Assembly (NCBI RefSeq): GCF_014839805.1
Contig: NC_051124.1
Span: 496,001-560,000, forward strand
Source of the DNA: Manduca sexta
Taxonomy: Eukaryota > Arthropoda > Insecta > Lepidoptera > Sphingidae
Direction: 5' to 3'
DNA length: 64,000 bases
Shown: piece by piece, positions 10,949-23,204 of the stretch
Layout of the letters: the number at the start of each line of letters is the position of its first letter
Position numbering within the stretch: position 1 is the first letter of the stretch
Translations under genes and position numbers: made by a program
The notes under the pieces: model-generated
Databases searched by the model: none
What the model was told of the DNA's origin: nothing
Seen by the model: the letters and a program-made list of their open reading frames with translations, nothing else

Positions 10949-12086
10949 TTATTATTTTTCGAAATTGCTATTGTTAATACATAGTTACTTACTATGGCAC
11001 CGATAACTTACATTGTATAAGCTGCATTAAAAACGTGGGTAGGGGAAGGGGGATATTCGAAGTGTTGTTAACTGACTCATAATTATTTGCTCGGAATAAA
11101 TTTTCCCGTTAGTTCCAGACATTTGCACCTGGATAACTATCTACCCTGCATAAAACCCCGCAATGAATCATTCAGTGATACATCTATTGCTAAAAATGTT
11201 ACGTAGAGTATGCAAGACGTTGATTGCTATTTAGGTTGGAATGGAAAACAAGGCCTTAGGAAATCTTATTTCGTTTTGAATATAGCACGGGGTACTTTAA
11301 AACGAACATATAATTTTTGTATCTCATTAGTTCATTATTTTATCTCCCGCTTTGCTATAGAGGGCAGTAGATAGTTAATATTTGCTCTTCTCTATCTTTC
11401 TATTTGATTAATTTCGTTGCGGGATTAAGACAAATTAGTTTTTCCTGCGACTCGCCGAGATTCACTGCTCGGTGTCATACAATGTCACTGCTGATACTGA
11501 CTTACAGGAGTTGTAGTGGTGGGTGTGAGGGCGGGAAAGATTCTATAACGTGTACTGAAATCACTTTACCTTGCTTGAATGAAAAAACACGACTTGTTTG
11601 TTTGTATTGTAATCAGACGTAAATAGGCGATTGTATTGAACCTGCTATCTACCTTTCCACTCCAACTAAGCTATCAGCATACACGATGAATATTTAAACC
11701 GTGATTCGCGTCATGTCTCCCGTCTGTTTACGTCAATTGTTTATGATGAGCTCCGAGAATTATTTACCGGGACGTAAACACTTTGCTTGGAAACGTTAGG
11801 AGACGTCGCGTCGTGTGTTTATGAATTAATTTATAGTTAAGAATAATGTCATTTTTAACAGTTTAGAAGGATATTAATAATCATGATTTTGTATTAGGCT
11901 GAATTGTAGATGTTGTTACTTAAAGTGGTAGTAAAGCTGTAGAAATTTTGACTTCAATGATGAATGTGGTATCGCCACTGTTTCACAAAAAATCGTCGTG
12001 AAGTGACAGCCTGCTGTTGTGTTTTTTATGGCATGTAGAACTTGGAAACTCAAACATATTTATTATATGTACAAGACAAAGTGAGC
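10949..12086. other. Intergenic DNA with a cysteine-rich short ORF
   Basis: At 11511-11620 (+), after CTGACTTACAG, a frame with six closely spaced Cys (reading SCSGGCEGGKDSITC and on to VCLYC) runs to a TAA. It could be a small exon of a secreted-module protein, but the spacing fits neither LDL-A nor sushi consensus, so it is not called as a gene. The rest is AT-rich with nothing supportable. Confidence 0.3.
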
Positions 12087-12308
12087 GTACTGCACCTGAT
12101 GGTAAATGAAGTGGGGTCCAAAATAATGTCGATTTACGAGAGATGATTATCCTTCAGCAGTCAACACAATTGTGCCGGCCTGTTGGAACAGGATATATCC
12201 AGGCTGATCTCGGAACGCAACACACTTACGTGGGCAACTATGGCGGCTTTTAACACTGTGTACGGTGATTACTATCCGGGCGGATAGAAAATATACCCTA
12301 CCACCAGC
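12087..12308 (+). mobile_element. Repeat family Z, copy
   Basis: 222 bp from GTACTGCACCTGATGG to CTACCACCAGC; all Z blocks present with scattered substitutions, including a weakened first hairpin arm (GTCGATTTACG). Confidence 0.8.
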
Positions 12309-12979
12309 TCTAAAACATTTCAAACTACCTAATCTTTGTAGACAGAGCATCGTTGATTCTTCCGGCATAGTGTGTAGTTCTTAGAGATTACAAAAAAGGT
12401 AATCTACTTGCTTCGTTTCCTATTCTACAAACAAGCACTAAATGAAACATGATCAATTCCGCTCATTCGTGTTAGATGAAACTACCGCAAACTTGAATGC
12501 GTAATCAGGCTTTAAAAGATGACAACCTGATCAAAAGTCAATTTAAAAACCAATAGCCTAACGTATAATTTTCCAAACAGCGCGAACAGGCCCTACTCAG
12601 ATATTCCTTTGCCCCTGAAGAAGCCGCGATGTTTAAAATTGCATCCAGCGCGGGGTGCATAATTATGTTTCAGTTGTACGGCTGTCAGTTTGTCGTGTCA
12701 TAAGGGAATACTTTATTCGTCATCTTTTTATCATGAAGGGGCGGCTGTGGGTAGGCAGAGGTGCAATTTGTGCAGTCGCCTTGTTTATATTGTGATGGGG
12801 ACTACCGTCGAACTTTATTAAGCAATAATGCGTTTTTTGAATGAAAACACATTTTTAAAAACAAAATCCCGACTCTATTGTTTTTGAAATTTTATGAAAT
12901 CATAGAAAAAGCTGTTGCAACTGTCGATTTTCTTCTCTGATTGGTGCCGAAATTAGCATCCAAAGTCCTAATAAAAAAC
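12309..12979. other. Intergenic DNA
   Basis: No gene recognised. A decayed X-type 3' piece (-) is likely at about 12730-12785 (GTGGGTAGGCAGAGGTGCAA). Confidence 0.4.
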
Positions 12980-13309
12980 TAAGTCCTAAAAAGGCCGCGA
13001 TAGCCTAATGGAGCATGGAACGAACAGCCGAGACAAATGTCCGCAGGTTTAAATCCCAAGAGCGTACACCTCTGACTTTTTTTAAGGTAAGTATGTATTC
13101 TTCGCTTTAACGATCTAGGAAAACATTGTGAGGAAACCAGCACACCTGAGAAGTTCTCTATAAGCATTTTGAGAGTGTGTTCAGTTTACCAATCCGCACT
13201 AGGCCAGCGTGATGGACTAAGGCCTAATCCCTCTCATTAGTAGAGGAAGCTCGTACTCAGCAATAGAACAGTATGTAATACATGGATGGTATTATGATAT
13301 AAGTCCTAA
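12980..13309 (+). mobile_element. SINE family S, full copy with target-site duplication
   Basis: The insertion is bounded by a perfect 10-bp duplication TAAGTCCTAA (12980-12989 and 13300-13309). The body has a tRNA-like A box (GCGATAGCCTAATGG), a B box (CGCAGGTTTAAATCC), the middle 'GAAAACATTGTGAGGAAACC' block and a 3' end CTAATCCCTCTCATTAGTAG leading to a decayed ATT tail. The head marks it as a tRNA-derived, RNA polymerase III-type SINE. Confidence 0.9.
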
Positions 13310-16300
13310 TTTAAGAAATATTTTCTTTATGGGTTTTTGCTTTTAATATAATTCAGGTACTAACCACACAGATCCTGCGTGCACGCGGTGTAATTATGGC
13401 TTCCTCAATAATTACAGTAAAACATCGGGGAATAGTGTTATTAGAGTGCGCGTATTTGACTCATCGCGTTTGCGTATTAAAATATATTTTAGACTTTTTA
13501 ATCTCACGTATGATGACGTCATGTGTGGTTTTTTTTAAAGATGCGTAAAGTGTTTGACTTGAGGTGAGCGCCTGATGATAAATAATAGCAATTATATCAC
13601 AATTTTGAATGAAGATGACTACTCTTGTATCGATGGTAAGTTAATTTAGGAAAAAGAGGGAATTAGGAAAGAAGAACCGTGAGATAGATATCCTAATCTA
13701 AATTTAATAAACGTTTACTGTAGTATTTATTTATGTTTTTCAAAAAATATAGCACATGTTAAAGTAATTTTTAAGATTTGTTATTTGACGGCATTACAGT
13801 TTTTCTACCAAAAGGATACCATGTAAGCTCGAGGAAACAGGTAAATTGCTAAATGTATTTGAAAAATAATCAAACGTCCGTACGTCGTTTGCAGTTGGCG
13901 CCGATCCTCGGACGGACAGACAGACGGATATTGAATACAGGTCCGACAGGCGCTACACATTTATATAGAAAAGTTTTGGACGGTCGCATCATAAGAGAGA
14001 GCGGGAAAAGCAAATTGAACAGGTTTATATCGTTTTGTAAATAAAAAAGTGTCTTGTATGATTGCAATCTGTCTGTGTTTTTATGTTTAGTAAGATTTAA
14101 GCATTTTCTGGAAACTATAATGTGTTTATTTGTTATTAAGAGTGTAGCAAGTCTGTGGTATGCGAAAATATCATGATGGATACCATCGTGATATTTGATG
14201 TTGATCGCCAAGCAGCGGCATGAGAAACCTTGTAGTCAGTATAACAGTGGCGGTCCATACATAAAAGCCCAAAAGCCTGGCTTGCTCTAAAATTATTTAC
14301 CTGAGTACCTAAAACCGAATATAAAACAATAACCATATTTTTAATGTCAAATTACAAACCTTTTTTTTTATAAACATGTGCGATTTTGTACGCTGCAGCT
14401 CTTCGCCTCGACGCTCGATCGCACCTACAAACAGACCACCAACCTTTATATAAACTACCACACTTACACCGTGTAAGTATGCACACATTTTGTCTATAAT
14501 ACCTAACAAGCGCACTAAATATATTTATCACTCTTTCGTTAGGTTTAACGAGGCTTTATGCCTCAATAGTTCCTTCTCTCTCACTCTCATAAATAGAATA
14601 CGGGTAAAATTTTAGCACACATGTATAGCTATAGTAGGTTTCTATAGCAATCGGTACTGAAAAATAATCCAGGCTTTTGCCTCCATAGATAATGTATAAA
14701 ATTCAGGGTTGCCAAGTCTTTAAACCTTCTTCTATTATAGTGGTATTTATTCTGTGTAATATTCCTTATTTATAAGCGCGTAAGTTTTTTGCCAAAATTA
14801 AGCCATATAAAAAAGAATATAAGTCCCTAACTTGCACCAACATCTCACGCGCCCGATTATTTATTGAATTGTGCGAAATCTGCCGCGGGCGTATATAATA
14901 TGATGCGACTTGAAAGGATTGTTTCGTTTCGTTTCATTTTGAAATGCTAAGCGCCCCGCATCCCGCACCCCGCATCTCGCACCTGGCTAAGAGCGTACGC
15001 ACTGTTTGATATACGTTTTTGGTGATTGTGCATATCAAATGGTAAATTATACTTTTTTTTAAGTAGTATATACATTCAACTTAAAAAAGAAAATATTTCA
15101 AATAAATTATTTTTTTCTTGGACTAGTATTCGTGTATGCGGCGAAAACAAGGCTTCATATTATTATGTCTTAGTACATTTATCTTTTTACATGTTCAGCA
15201 ATAGGAATTTTGTTTAACATGTTTGTGAAAATGGTTGAACATAAGATAGAATAAGTGTCGCTTCCAGAAACAAAGTGTATTTTGTAGCTTGGTTTAAAAT
15301 GATACGATTGCAACAGAAGCTCCATTTAAAATTTGATTATTTTACCGCTATGCTACACATTTGCTATTCTGCCGATCTAAAGATCTTTTAGACTTTAAAT
15401 ACGTAAATTCAAAATTCTTAAAAATTATCCAAAATTTCTTTAAGGTGCTTTCCGCTAAATGCACACGTAACTTTCAAAATGTTATTTATTTTCAATCGCG
15501 GCATCGAATGCCCCACCATTTCGTTCTCCACAGAGCCATCGTTACTACTGCGTCGCATGTGATTTTTTTATCGGTAGTTATTTAGGCGTTTGCGGTGACG
15601 TGTGACAGATGCGACGATTTGTCGGCCTCACGTCGCTCCGGCCTGGAAAAGGGTGAATGTAGGTCAACTTTATACCATTTGTTGATCGCTATCTTTTTGC
15701 ACATAGAATGTTACTCAGTACCAATCAATGTAAAGATATTTATTTATGCATGCTTTATTTACAGGTTAGTTTTGCTAGCGCGACGTGCGTATTAAAATAC
15801 CTTTTTTGGAGTAAGTATTTTCAGACTTGGAGCTGTAGTTCCAAAGGTTCGCTAGATAAAAAAAAGTGTTTTTATTTGTTTGTGGTGGCTATATGACTAA
15901 TGAAAATACATAGTATATTCTAATTACTTACTAAGTATTATATTGTGGGTATAATAAAAAATCTAATTTGTAAGCACAAAATTAATAGGAACTGAAACAG
16001 AATATGAAGGTTTTATAGTGTTTGGATGACCATATACGTAATTTTTCCCTTATGTTTTTCAATGATGCAGAAACAAAACATTATGTCAAGTATCATAAAA
16101 TAAAATACTTCCTAGGCTTGGCCCGCAGCGAAATGTCAACGCATTCAATTCTCCTTATCCTGCCATAAAGATGTGGCACCACGCTAGTACCAAAAGCAGA
16201 AACAACGCAAAATTCCCACTACCACCTCCTGGCAACACTCCAAATAATAATGTTTTAAATTATTCAATGTTTACTTGAGAAAAGTCTTGCGAGGAACATA

Positions 16301-16735
16301 ACGTCCTGAAACTTATATTTCAAAGCGGAATGAATATAAATAGAAATGATAAAATTTTAACGTTTCAAGAGTGAATTCTGAAGATTTCCAATTAGGAAAT
16401 TGCCCGCAAAAGATCCGTATAATCAAGCTTCCCTTTGAGGGACCGGTTGAGTTTGTTTAACTTTAATATCGATTTTGTAATGGTTATTGAAAATTTATAC
16501 TTGGAATTATGCAAAGTTACTTTGAGATTGGTTTAGTCTTTGTGATTCGACCGGTAAATGATATAGATGTGAAAGTGTTCGTTTGTTTTTCCTTGGTAAG
16601 GTTATATTATAACATCATCATTCAAGAATGGATATAGTTTACGGATCGAATGTGGTATATTCAGATCTTTGCAATACAGGCGAGTCTAATGCGAAGATCA
16701 GTAGTAATTTAATGTTATGATTGATAACATGGTAA
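13310..16735. other. Long AT-rich stretch without a recognisable gene
   Basis: Several 60-110 codon ORFs occur (for example on the minus strand around 13870-14211), but their composition is biased and none shows domain motifs. At 14945-14985 there is a short tandem of CGCATC/CGCACC units. Near 15532 a TTCTCCACAG followed by a frame reading AIVTTASH superficially resembles a protease histidine site, but it departs from the pattern. Confidence 0.4.
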
Positions 16736-16744
16736 ATCTATCTA

Positions 16745-16882
16745 TATATAAAAACAGTCCCCTTTTCAATCTGTATGCATGTTATAAATTATCTCAAACA
16801 CTACTAAACGGATTTTTATGAAATATAGTATGGACATAGTTGTTAAACTTTTACTTAGAATTTAAGTAAAAGTTTAACAACT
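16745..16882 (+). repeat. V-like repeat fragment ending in a perfect 20-bp hairpin
   Basis: 16838-16857 (AGTTGTTAAACTTTTACTTA) and 16863-16882 are exact reverse complements separated by the 5-base loop GAATT. The sequence before it (TACTAAACGGATTTTTATGAA) is a V- or RTE-like repeat block. Confidence 0.85.
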
Positions 16883-17245
16883 TTGAACTTTTTTGAACTT
16901 AAGTTGAATATTAGAAAAATAGGACTGTTATTGTGATCCTTTAGTTTACATGAAAAGAATTTTATGCGAGCTGAATTTCGGAAAAACACTGATTAAACTG
17001 TTTTACCGTAGGGTGTGCCCCTTAGAATTGAGCACGAGTTTTCAAATGTCATAATGCAGGCAGGACTTACGTAACTTGGATTTTAATACAGAAATCTGAG
17101 CTATGCAGATTTTCGGACTTTTTCCCCAATATAAAAATAGTAGAGGTATTAAGAATAGCAGGTATCGGCTTAGGTTATGAATAAACCAATATTGATAAAA
17201 CAATATTTATAAAAATGTATAAATGCAAAGCAAAAATAGGTTTTT

Positions 17246-17404
17246 ACACTTAGTATCAGCGAGGAGTTTGGAATTGGTGCTCGATATGGTGATAGGCTCG
17301 TCCTGTATCACATCATGGGACGGAAAGTATAGACCGGAAAGTGGGTTCACCAGTTATGTCTTTGTCTACCCCTTCAGGCATAAAAGGCGTAAGAGTGTGT
17401 TTAA
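17246..17404 (+). mobile_element. SINE family X, 3' part
   Basis: Retains TGGTGATAGGCTCGTCCTGT, 'ATCACATCATGGGACGGAA' and 'CTACCCCTTCAGGCATAAAA', the diagnostic X blocks. The tRNA-like head is missing. Confidence 0.75.
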
Positions 17405-17574
17405 TATGTGCCTGGAATATATTTTAAGCATTTTGTATTTTTTACATGTGTACCGCGACAGAAAAAAATCTTTATTCTAATAAATCTAAATCTTACAATT
17501 AAAATTCAACCATCACACCTAAATAATAAATCTGATAACCTAATAACGTTGCAGTGCTGCTGTATTGTAATCGG

Positions 17575-17665
17575 AGCGGTTTTGACGTGCGCTCTCCTCG
17601 CGTGACGAATGTTGAGTGACGTGCGGGGCGCGGGGGAGGCGCGGCGGGGGCCCCTCCGCGCCGTC
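17575..17665. promoter_or_regulatory. CpG-rich patch with CRE-like half sites
   Basis: An isolated GC-rich block in AT-rich DNA holds two TGACGTGC motifs (about 17583 and 17617), GC-box-like GGGGCGCGGGG, and an ATTGG (inverted CCAAT) near 17668. It could be a promoter or enhancer for an unseen transcript, but no initiator/DPE pair or first exon was found next to it. Confidence 0.3.
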
Positions 17666-17859
17666 ACTATTGGCTGTTATTAAATTCTTGTATACAATTG
17701 TTATGGGGTGTTGAGGGTAGTTTGAGTCGCCTGAATAGTTTGTAGGTGTCAATGGTTTATTTTTGTTTGGGGAAAACACGTGGCATTGATTATACTTTAA
17801 AGTGTACGTTGTCTTACTATCTGTCCTTATAAGAAAATTGTTATTAGTGAAAATAGGTG

Positions 17860-17980
17860 GCCTGTCAATAACTTACACTACCCACAGCAACAAGTATTGT
17901 CCTATTTGGGACTCGAAACCAGGGCCTGCCCACAGCGTTATATATCCGCTAGACTAAGAAAGCAATGACTATATTTATTG
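17860..17980 (-). repeat. tRNA-like SINE remnant
   Basis: On the minus strand a B-box-like GGTTTCGAGTCCCAAATAGG is followed by X-like sequence, and an A-box-like TAGTCTAGCGG lies at the right spacing. No clear tail or duplication; family uncertain (X or Y type). Confidence 0.4.
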
Positions 17981-18649
17981 CCATACTGTAAACTATATAT
18001 CTAATCAACTAACAAACCAGCTGTAAAATACGTCGTCAAAAACACGAAAGCAATTTAATCGAAACTATATCTGCATTGTTGCATCTAACAATCGACATCA
18101 AATCGATTCTTGTGATTGACTTCGTAAAATTTCCCACCAAAATAAATGATGTTGAGCGATTTAGTACCTTATGTAGCGTGCTTAAAGTCCATTTTTATAG
18201 TTAATGAAGTGTAAAGCAGCGCGCCATTGGCCATTCGCGGTAGTGTAAGAATTTCAACGTTGGTTGAGCTTCGACTGGGGTATATACGCGGAATGGCGGA
18301 AAGTGGATTGGACTTTGGTTATTTTTTATTAGAAAATAGTTATTCAAGTTTAATATTATTTCTATAATATTACCTTACTCTTCTGTACCTTCATTCCTCC
18401 TCTTTCCACTCGGCCAACACGTCCCCGAGTCCTCTAGCTATAATGTTGTTTAAAACTGATTGTTATAACTCACATCAGATGATCCAATTGCAAAACCTCC
18501 GTTATAATAATTTATATGGTTTCTACGTATAAAACACAGAAATCTCAGATACCTTCTATCTATTTGTAAATATTGTTTGTTATTTTTGTGTCACATCCGA
18601 TTAAAAACCTACAATGAAAAAAATTGTAAATATAGTAATAATATAATAA
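17981..18649. other. AT-rich intergenic DNA
   Basis: No gene or repeat recognised. Confidence 0.4.
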
Positions 18650-18975
18650 AGTTTAAGCGAATGTTCAACTTTGGAAGCTTTGGAAGTAAAAATTAAACAA
18701 ATAATCGAAAAAAGAAACCGTAAAAAAGTATTATTTCAATAACAAGTATTTTTCCATTACAAAGAAAAAATTATATTTGAGATTTTATCGCGGTTTTACA
18801 TTATGTAAGTTTGACTTTGCGGATGACGAACACCTCAGTCCGCTCCGTAACCACGAAGGCTGCAGTCTTCGCAACGTCGGGAGAACATTAAAATATAAAC
18901 ACCGCGATAAAATATGAAAAATAGTTTTATTTTAATGTCTAACATTCGCGTAAACATAAGAAATCATTAAGTATT
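18650..18975. mobile_element. Repeat family N, foldback-type copy
   Basis: Nested inverted repeats: TTTTATCGCGGT (18783-18794) pairs with ACCGCGATAAAA (18901-18912), and farther out AAGCGAATGTT (about 18657) pairs with AACATTCGCGT (about 18941). Between the inner arms lies 'GGCTGCAGTCTTCGCAACGTCGGGAG'. Shorter relatives occur at 35700-35795 and 62190-62262. The symmetrical layout suggests a foldback or MITE-like element; its class is not known. Confidence 0.6.
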
Positions 18976-19420
18976 TTTTCATTAATCATTTCATCATCTA
19001 TTTATATTACCACGTCCTTGTTGGCCGCCCGCCAGCCTCGGGATTCGATTGTATTGAGATTTACTGACCGAATGGGTTTTAGTTTTTTTTTATTTTATAA
19101 CAGTTTACAGCTTATTGATGCTATTATCATAAAGGACTTTTAAATATATAGTGGGCAAGTTATTTAGTAACGTTGCTTAAAATTTAACAGCGCAAGTCTT
19201 TATTCTCTTAGAGGTGGGTAGAGATGCAATTAGTACCACATCGTCAAGTTTATTTGCGTCCCGTGATTCAGAAGGGTGACAATCGCCAGATCAGATATTG
19301 TTTTTAATGTGAATGAAGTTCAACCAAATCACAAGATTTTATTGTTGTAAACGAAACCATGAACAACTAGTTCATAGTCAAATACACAAAGATCGATGAA
19401 TAAAGATTCACTTTTCATAT
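18976..19420. other. Intergenic DNA
   Basis: No gene recognised. A decayed X-type 3' piece (-) is likely at about 19197-19245 (AGAGGTGGGTAGAGATGCAA). Confidence 0.4.
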
Positions 19421-19735
19421 AATAATCAATGTAATATTATCAGGTATGTATTATATACTGTCCCATTGTTGGGCACGGGTGACCTCTACTACCGAGAGTG
19501 TTATTGTTTAGTCCACACGCTGGTCTAGTGCAGTTTGACAGACTTCACATACTTTCGAAATTATTTTTAGGTATGTAGATTTCCGCGCGATGTTGCTTCA
19601 CCGTTAAAGCAAGCGATAATTTACAAAGAATACACACATAACTTTAGAAAAGTCAGAGGTGCGTGCCCTTAGGATTTGAACCTGCAGACATTTGTTGCAG
19701 CAGTCCCGTCCACTCTTAACCAGGCTATCGCCGCG
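19421..19735 (-). mobile_element. SINE family S, copy (older)
   Basis: Minus-strand S copy from the tRNA-like head (GGCGATAGCCTGGTTAA near 19733, B box CAGGTTCAAATCC) to the (ATT)-type tail near 19421. More diverged than the 31.9 and 44.5 kb copies, with a small deletion around the 'GATGTTGCTTCACC' block. Confidence 0.8.
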
Positions 19736-19859
19736 TCACATATTTACCACTACAGAAATATGTCAAATTAGGTCAACTCAAATATGGGAGTAATGAACAC
19801 CCAAAAACAATGCAAGCTATAATTAAATATGACTTAGCCGATACAAGGCGATAACGCAA

Positions 19860-20165
19860 TTTAACTTTGTTTGTTAAAAATAATACAGCGGGAATGACAT
19901 CTGGATTACATTGTAGTCTGGGAGACAGACTTTATCATGGCTTCATGGTAGTAAAATTTCCTGATGGTAGGTTTCAACCATTGCCGAAGCACAAGGATGT
20001 AGATTCCTGGTGTATGTATTCAATGGTACAACCATTTGGATCTAGCCTCGGTCGCGTAGTTGTAATAAGTGTGCGATACGAGCGTGACTATGGTGCTGAA
20101 TGACCTGGGTCGGGCCGAAAATAATTGTGGCTGGGTTTTTCATCTGAAATTTACTCAGTCGCAGT
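19860..20165 (+). other. Unrecognised open frame, probably repeat-derived
   Basis: A 78-codon frame (19867-20103) reads SLGDRLYHGFMVVKFPDGRF and ends RYERDYGAE. Its tail region 'AATGACCTGGGTCGGGCCGA' looks like a moth interspersed repeat block, judged from general familiarity. No splice sites and no conserved domain seen; a single copy in this window. Confidence 0.25.
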
Positions 20166-20185
20166 TTGGAGTCGGAAGGATTCTG

Positions 20186-20266
20186 GTGTCGACTAACGAG
20201 GGGTAACCATCTCTTGTCAGTTCCCATTCTGCTGGATCCCACTCCACTTACCATCAGGTGCAGTGG
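20186..20266 (-). mobile_element. Repeat family Z, 5' fragment
   Basis: Minus-strand match to the first 80 bases of Z: CACCTGATGGTAAGTGGAGT, then a hairpin ending in GTCGAC. Confidence 0.7.
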
Positions 20267-20289
20267 TCGTTTAAAAAAATAAATCCGGC

Positions 20290-20336
20290 CATTTACCTTC
20301 AATTACCATCAGGCGAGCAACTAGCTCGTCGCTTCA
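20290..20336 (+). mobile_element. LINE/SINE 3' end, family W-like fragment
   Basis: Carries ATTACCATCAGGCGAGCAAC and AGCTCGTCGCTTCATTCA, the terminal block seen in W copies, without the rest of the element. Confidence 0.5.
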
Positions 20337-20339
20337 TTC

Positions 20340-21881
20340 AGTTGCTCTTACAATTAACTGTATTATACTTAAACAATGATTCGAATAGCTCATTTTACAT
20401 TTACAACACAAAACACTGAATAACTACTATACAAAGTTGATTAATATAACTGCATCAACAAACAGACTGCAGTACAGTTTATAATTTAAAACCAACCTCT
20501 ACCAAACATGTACTTTTTTAATTTGCGCAAATGAAAAAGATGCGGAGTTTACAAAGTTGGGCCAGTTGGCAGTGCTTTGATTTTAAAAAGTTTATACGCT
20601 TTATGGTACCAGAGGTGGGGAAAGGTATAACAAATTAAAATGTTACTGTACGTAGTTCTGTAGGTATGTTAAATGTTTAGTAAGGTCAGAAATGTTTTTT
20701 GTTGACTGCAGTACAGGGCTATCATATTGTATTGTAATCAGTATCGAGTGTAAAAAATCGTAGGAAGTTTAATTATGTTGTTTACCTTCAAAGAATTAAA
20801 AATGAACCTATAGAAGGTAGGGGTTGTATGCAGTCTTAAGCCACAAAAAGTATTCAAAGACCAGTTACATGTTTATTTTCGGTGGAATGCAACAATCTCT
20901 ATCGATTTTGCGTCATATTATTTCGATCGAAAAAAGTTTATTTATCCGATCTGAAAATCGACGTCTGAATCTCACTAAGATCTCACAAGACCAATGAGGC
21001 AAACATCCATACGTCAGAATACATCTGATAATCCACTTATCATATGATTGATTGCAACTGCATTAATAAATCAAATCCCCATAGATCCCGATAATGAAGA
21101 ACACCCTGTGTCTTGGAGCACGCCATGACAAATGGCCGGTTACAGGGTGCTCCTTTATAATTCGTTTTTAACCGTCGCACGTCATCGGCTCGCGTACCTC
21201 CTGCAATTTAGCTCGGGCGCGGTTATACAGAGTGGTGCCAATTTAGATTATTTCTTTTTTGGCATTTTTGTATAATTTTGTAGCCATGAAAATCTTTTTT
21301 AAAAAGTCGAATGACGGTTTTTGTTCATTTGTGTCGCTATCCGTGCAAGCACAGTTTGCTCTTAACAATATACGAATCATCCAAATTTTAATACTGCATT
21401 GTTCTGGATTTCATATGATCTTGAGATACTAAACGTCAATCCAATATCAATAATTACATTTACTATTGTCAAATTTGACTAGCTATCTATAAGAACAAAA
21501 AAATCAACACTTAACTACGAAATCCGCCCAACACAGAAGGTTTTATGGCCATTACAGCACTGGATTCGAAGCCACGTCCTGTATACAAGGCCCTCCATTG
21601 AACAATGGGCGCGTGTCACGCGATCTCTCCATTTGGCCGAGCCGGGACGGTTTCAGCATCTATATGTTTTTCTGTGTTAAGGGAGAATTTTATACGCTTG
21701 TCGTAATTATGTGGGTGAATGACACTGTAATTGTGGGAAAGTTGGTTGTTTTGCTCGAAGTTACCGCATTTTAATCTGATTAATGTAATCAGTATTTTAT
21801 TAGGTTTAAATCATTTGATATAAGAAAAAGGGTTGATATTATTTATTATTATATAAGGAAAAATGTGCAAAGGAAAGGAGT
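20340..21881. other. Intergenic DNA
   Basis: No gene recognised. A moderately CpG-rich stretch lies at about 21170-21235 (GTCGCACGTCATCGGCTCGC). A tRNA-B-box-like 'GGATTCGAAGCC' at about 21571 is probably a SINE remnant. Confidence 0.4.
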
Positions 21882-22037
21882 CAGTGGCGAAGGGTGACAC
21901 TTTTCAAAATGTAACCCAAGAAAAACATGCCTTAGTGAACATATCGCCGTCAATTTAACAGAAAACAAAAACTAAGGCAAGCTTAAATAAACCTAAAAGG
22001 GAAATCAGTAGGAATCGAGTTGAATGGGGCTTCGCTA
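21882..22037 (-). mobile_element. hAT-like MITE, family T, copy 1
   Basis: Opens with CAGTGGCGAAGGGTGACACT and carries 'TTAACAGAAAACAAAAACTA' and 'AACCTAAAAGGGAAATCAGT'; the other end (GGGGCTTCGCTATT) is decayed. No coding capacity. Confidence 0.7.
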
Positions 22038-22309
22038 TTAAAAAGAAAGATTAAAAGATTAATAATATTATAATTAACTGCGTTGATAGAATTTTTAAGG
22101 CGAAAGTAGTATTGCAATACTGATGTCCTTATTTGCATCATTAAATTTGATAATGGCAACTTTAATGTCACATGGGATATAAATTATAATTTCTTATTTT
22201 TTTTTATTGTTATAGATATTTTTGTGTTTTACTTTTCATTACTTCCGACAATTTTATTTCACAGTTAAGTAATAGAAAACATCTTACGCTTCATATACAG
22301 CATGTATTT

Positions 22310-22410
22310 TTAGTCGATGGACCTATTTAAGCATATGACAGTTCATTTTTAAATGTATGTAAAAAATATACGTAAAAGAATTATAAATGACAGATTAATA
22401 ATAAAAAATG
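22310..22410 (+). mobile_element. TA-MITE family M, one end only
   Basis: TAGTCGATGGACCTATTTAA at 22311 onward matches the left terminus of the complete M copy at 41.3 kb, with similar AT-rich sequence following. The other end is absent. Confidence 0.5.
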
Positions 22411-22475
22411 ATTAAAAGTCTCGCAAAGTGTACCTTTGTGTTAGCCACTTGTTTTATTTATGGGTTATTACGTAT

Positions 22476-22634
22476 CAATGGTGACGGGTACATATAACTC
22501 GATTACTGCCGGCTTCCCTTTCGTAATTTATGTAAAATATAATTATCATTAAAACGATTTGCAAACCGCATTTATGCAAATAAATAGTACCTATATGTTG
22601 CGGCTTTTTTGGAAAATGTCACCCTTCGCCACTG
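22476..22634 (+). mobile_element. hAT-like MITE, family T, copy 2 with 8-bp duplication
   Basis: Bounded by CAATGGTGACGGG and CCCTTCGCCACTG. Flanks are TTACGTAT (22468-22475) and TTATGTAT (22635-22642), an 8-bp target-site duplication with one change. CAGTGGCG-type ends and 8-bp duplications are typical of hAT elements. Confidence 0.85.
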
Positions 22635-22642
22635 TTATGTAT

Positions 22643-23204
22643 GAATATGACCTTTAATATGATCCCTTATTCCCTATATTCCCTTCATACTCAAACCTGG
22701 TTTAGAAGGGAAAAATATCTTGGTGTAAATTCCTTAAAAATAGGGTAATTTTATATATATTCGGAACGAGAATCAAACCCTGAATACCCTCCTTAATCCC
22801 TCGACTAATCTAACATACTGAATAAGCATGAATTATTTCCTAGTAAATATACAGTGAGAAGTGTCTGAGTTGCTAAGTTTACGTTAACGAGGATACGGTA
22901 ACATGAAGCCGACAGACGTTTATGGCCAGCAGGTGGATAGAGACGCTTGGATTACGACGAGGCGCTAGTATACTATTTAGCAAAGCTTGAGTAATATGTT
23001 TATAATGCTATGTTGAAATAATCATAGTAACTCTAGTTACATTTTCTGTTAGGAATAGGTATAGCCAGCTAAAAAAGTAGCTGAACAAATTCAAAACTTT
23101 AAAACTGTTTTACTACTGTATGCTATGCTTTTTATCTAAACTAAAATTACCCTTTTGAAATTTATATTAGTGAAGAAAAAACGATTTTTGATAAGGTCAC
23201 AAAA
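22643..23204. other. AT-rich intergenic DNA
   Basis: No gene recognised. Confidence 0.4.

Noticed and set aside
15532..15580. Protease histidine-site-like exon (AIVTTASH after TTCTCCACAG)
   Set aside because: The pattern requires a hydrophobic-Ser/Thr-Ala-x-His-Cys order; here two residues including the Cys do not fit, and the frame ends at once.
17575..17665. CpG-rich patch as a definite gene promoter
   Set aside because: No initiator with properly spaced DPE or TATA, and no adjoining exon; kept only as a low-confidence regulatory patch.
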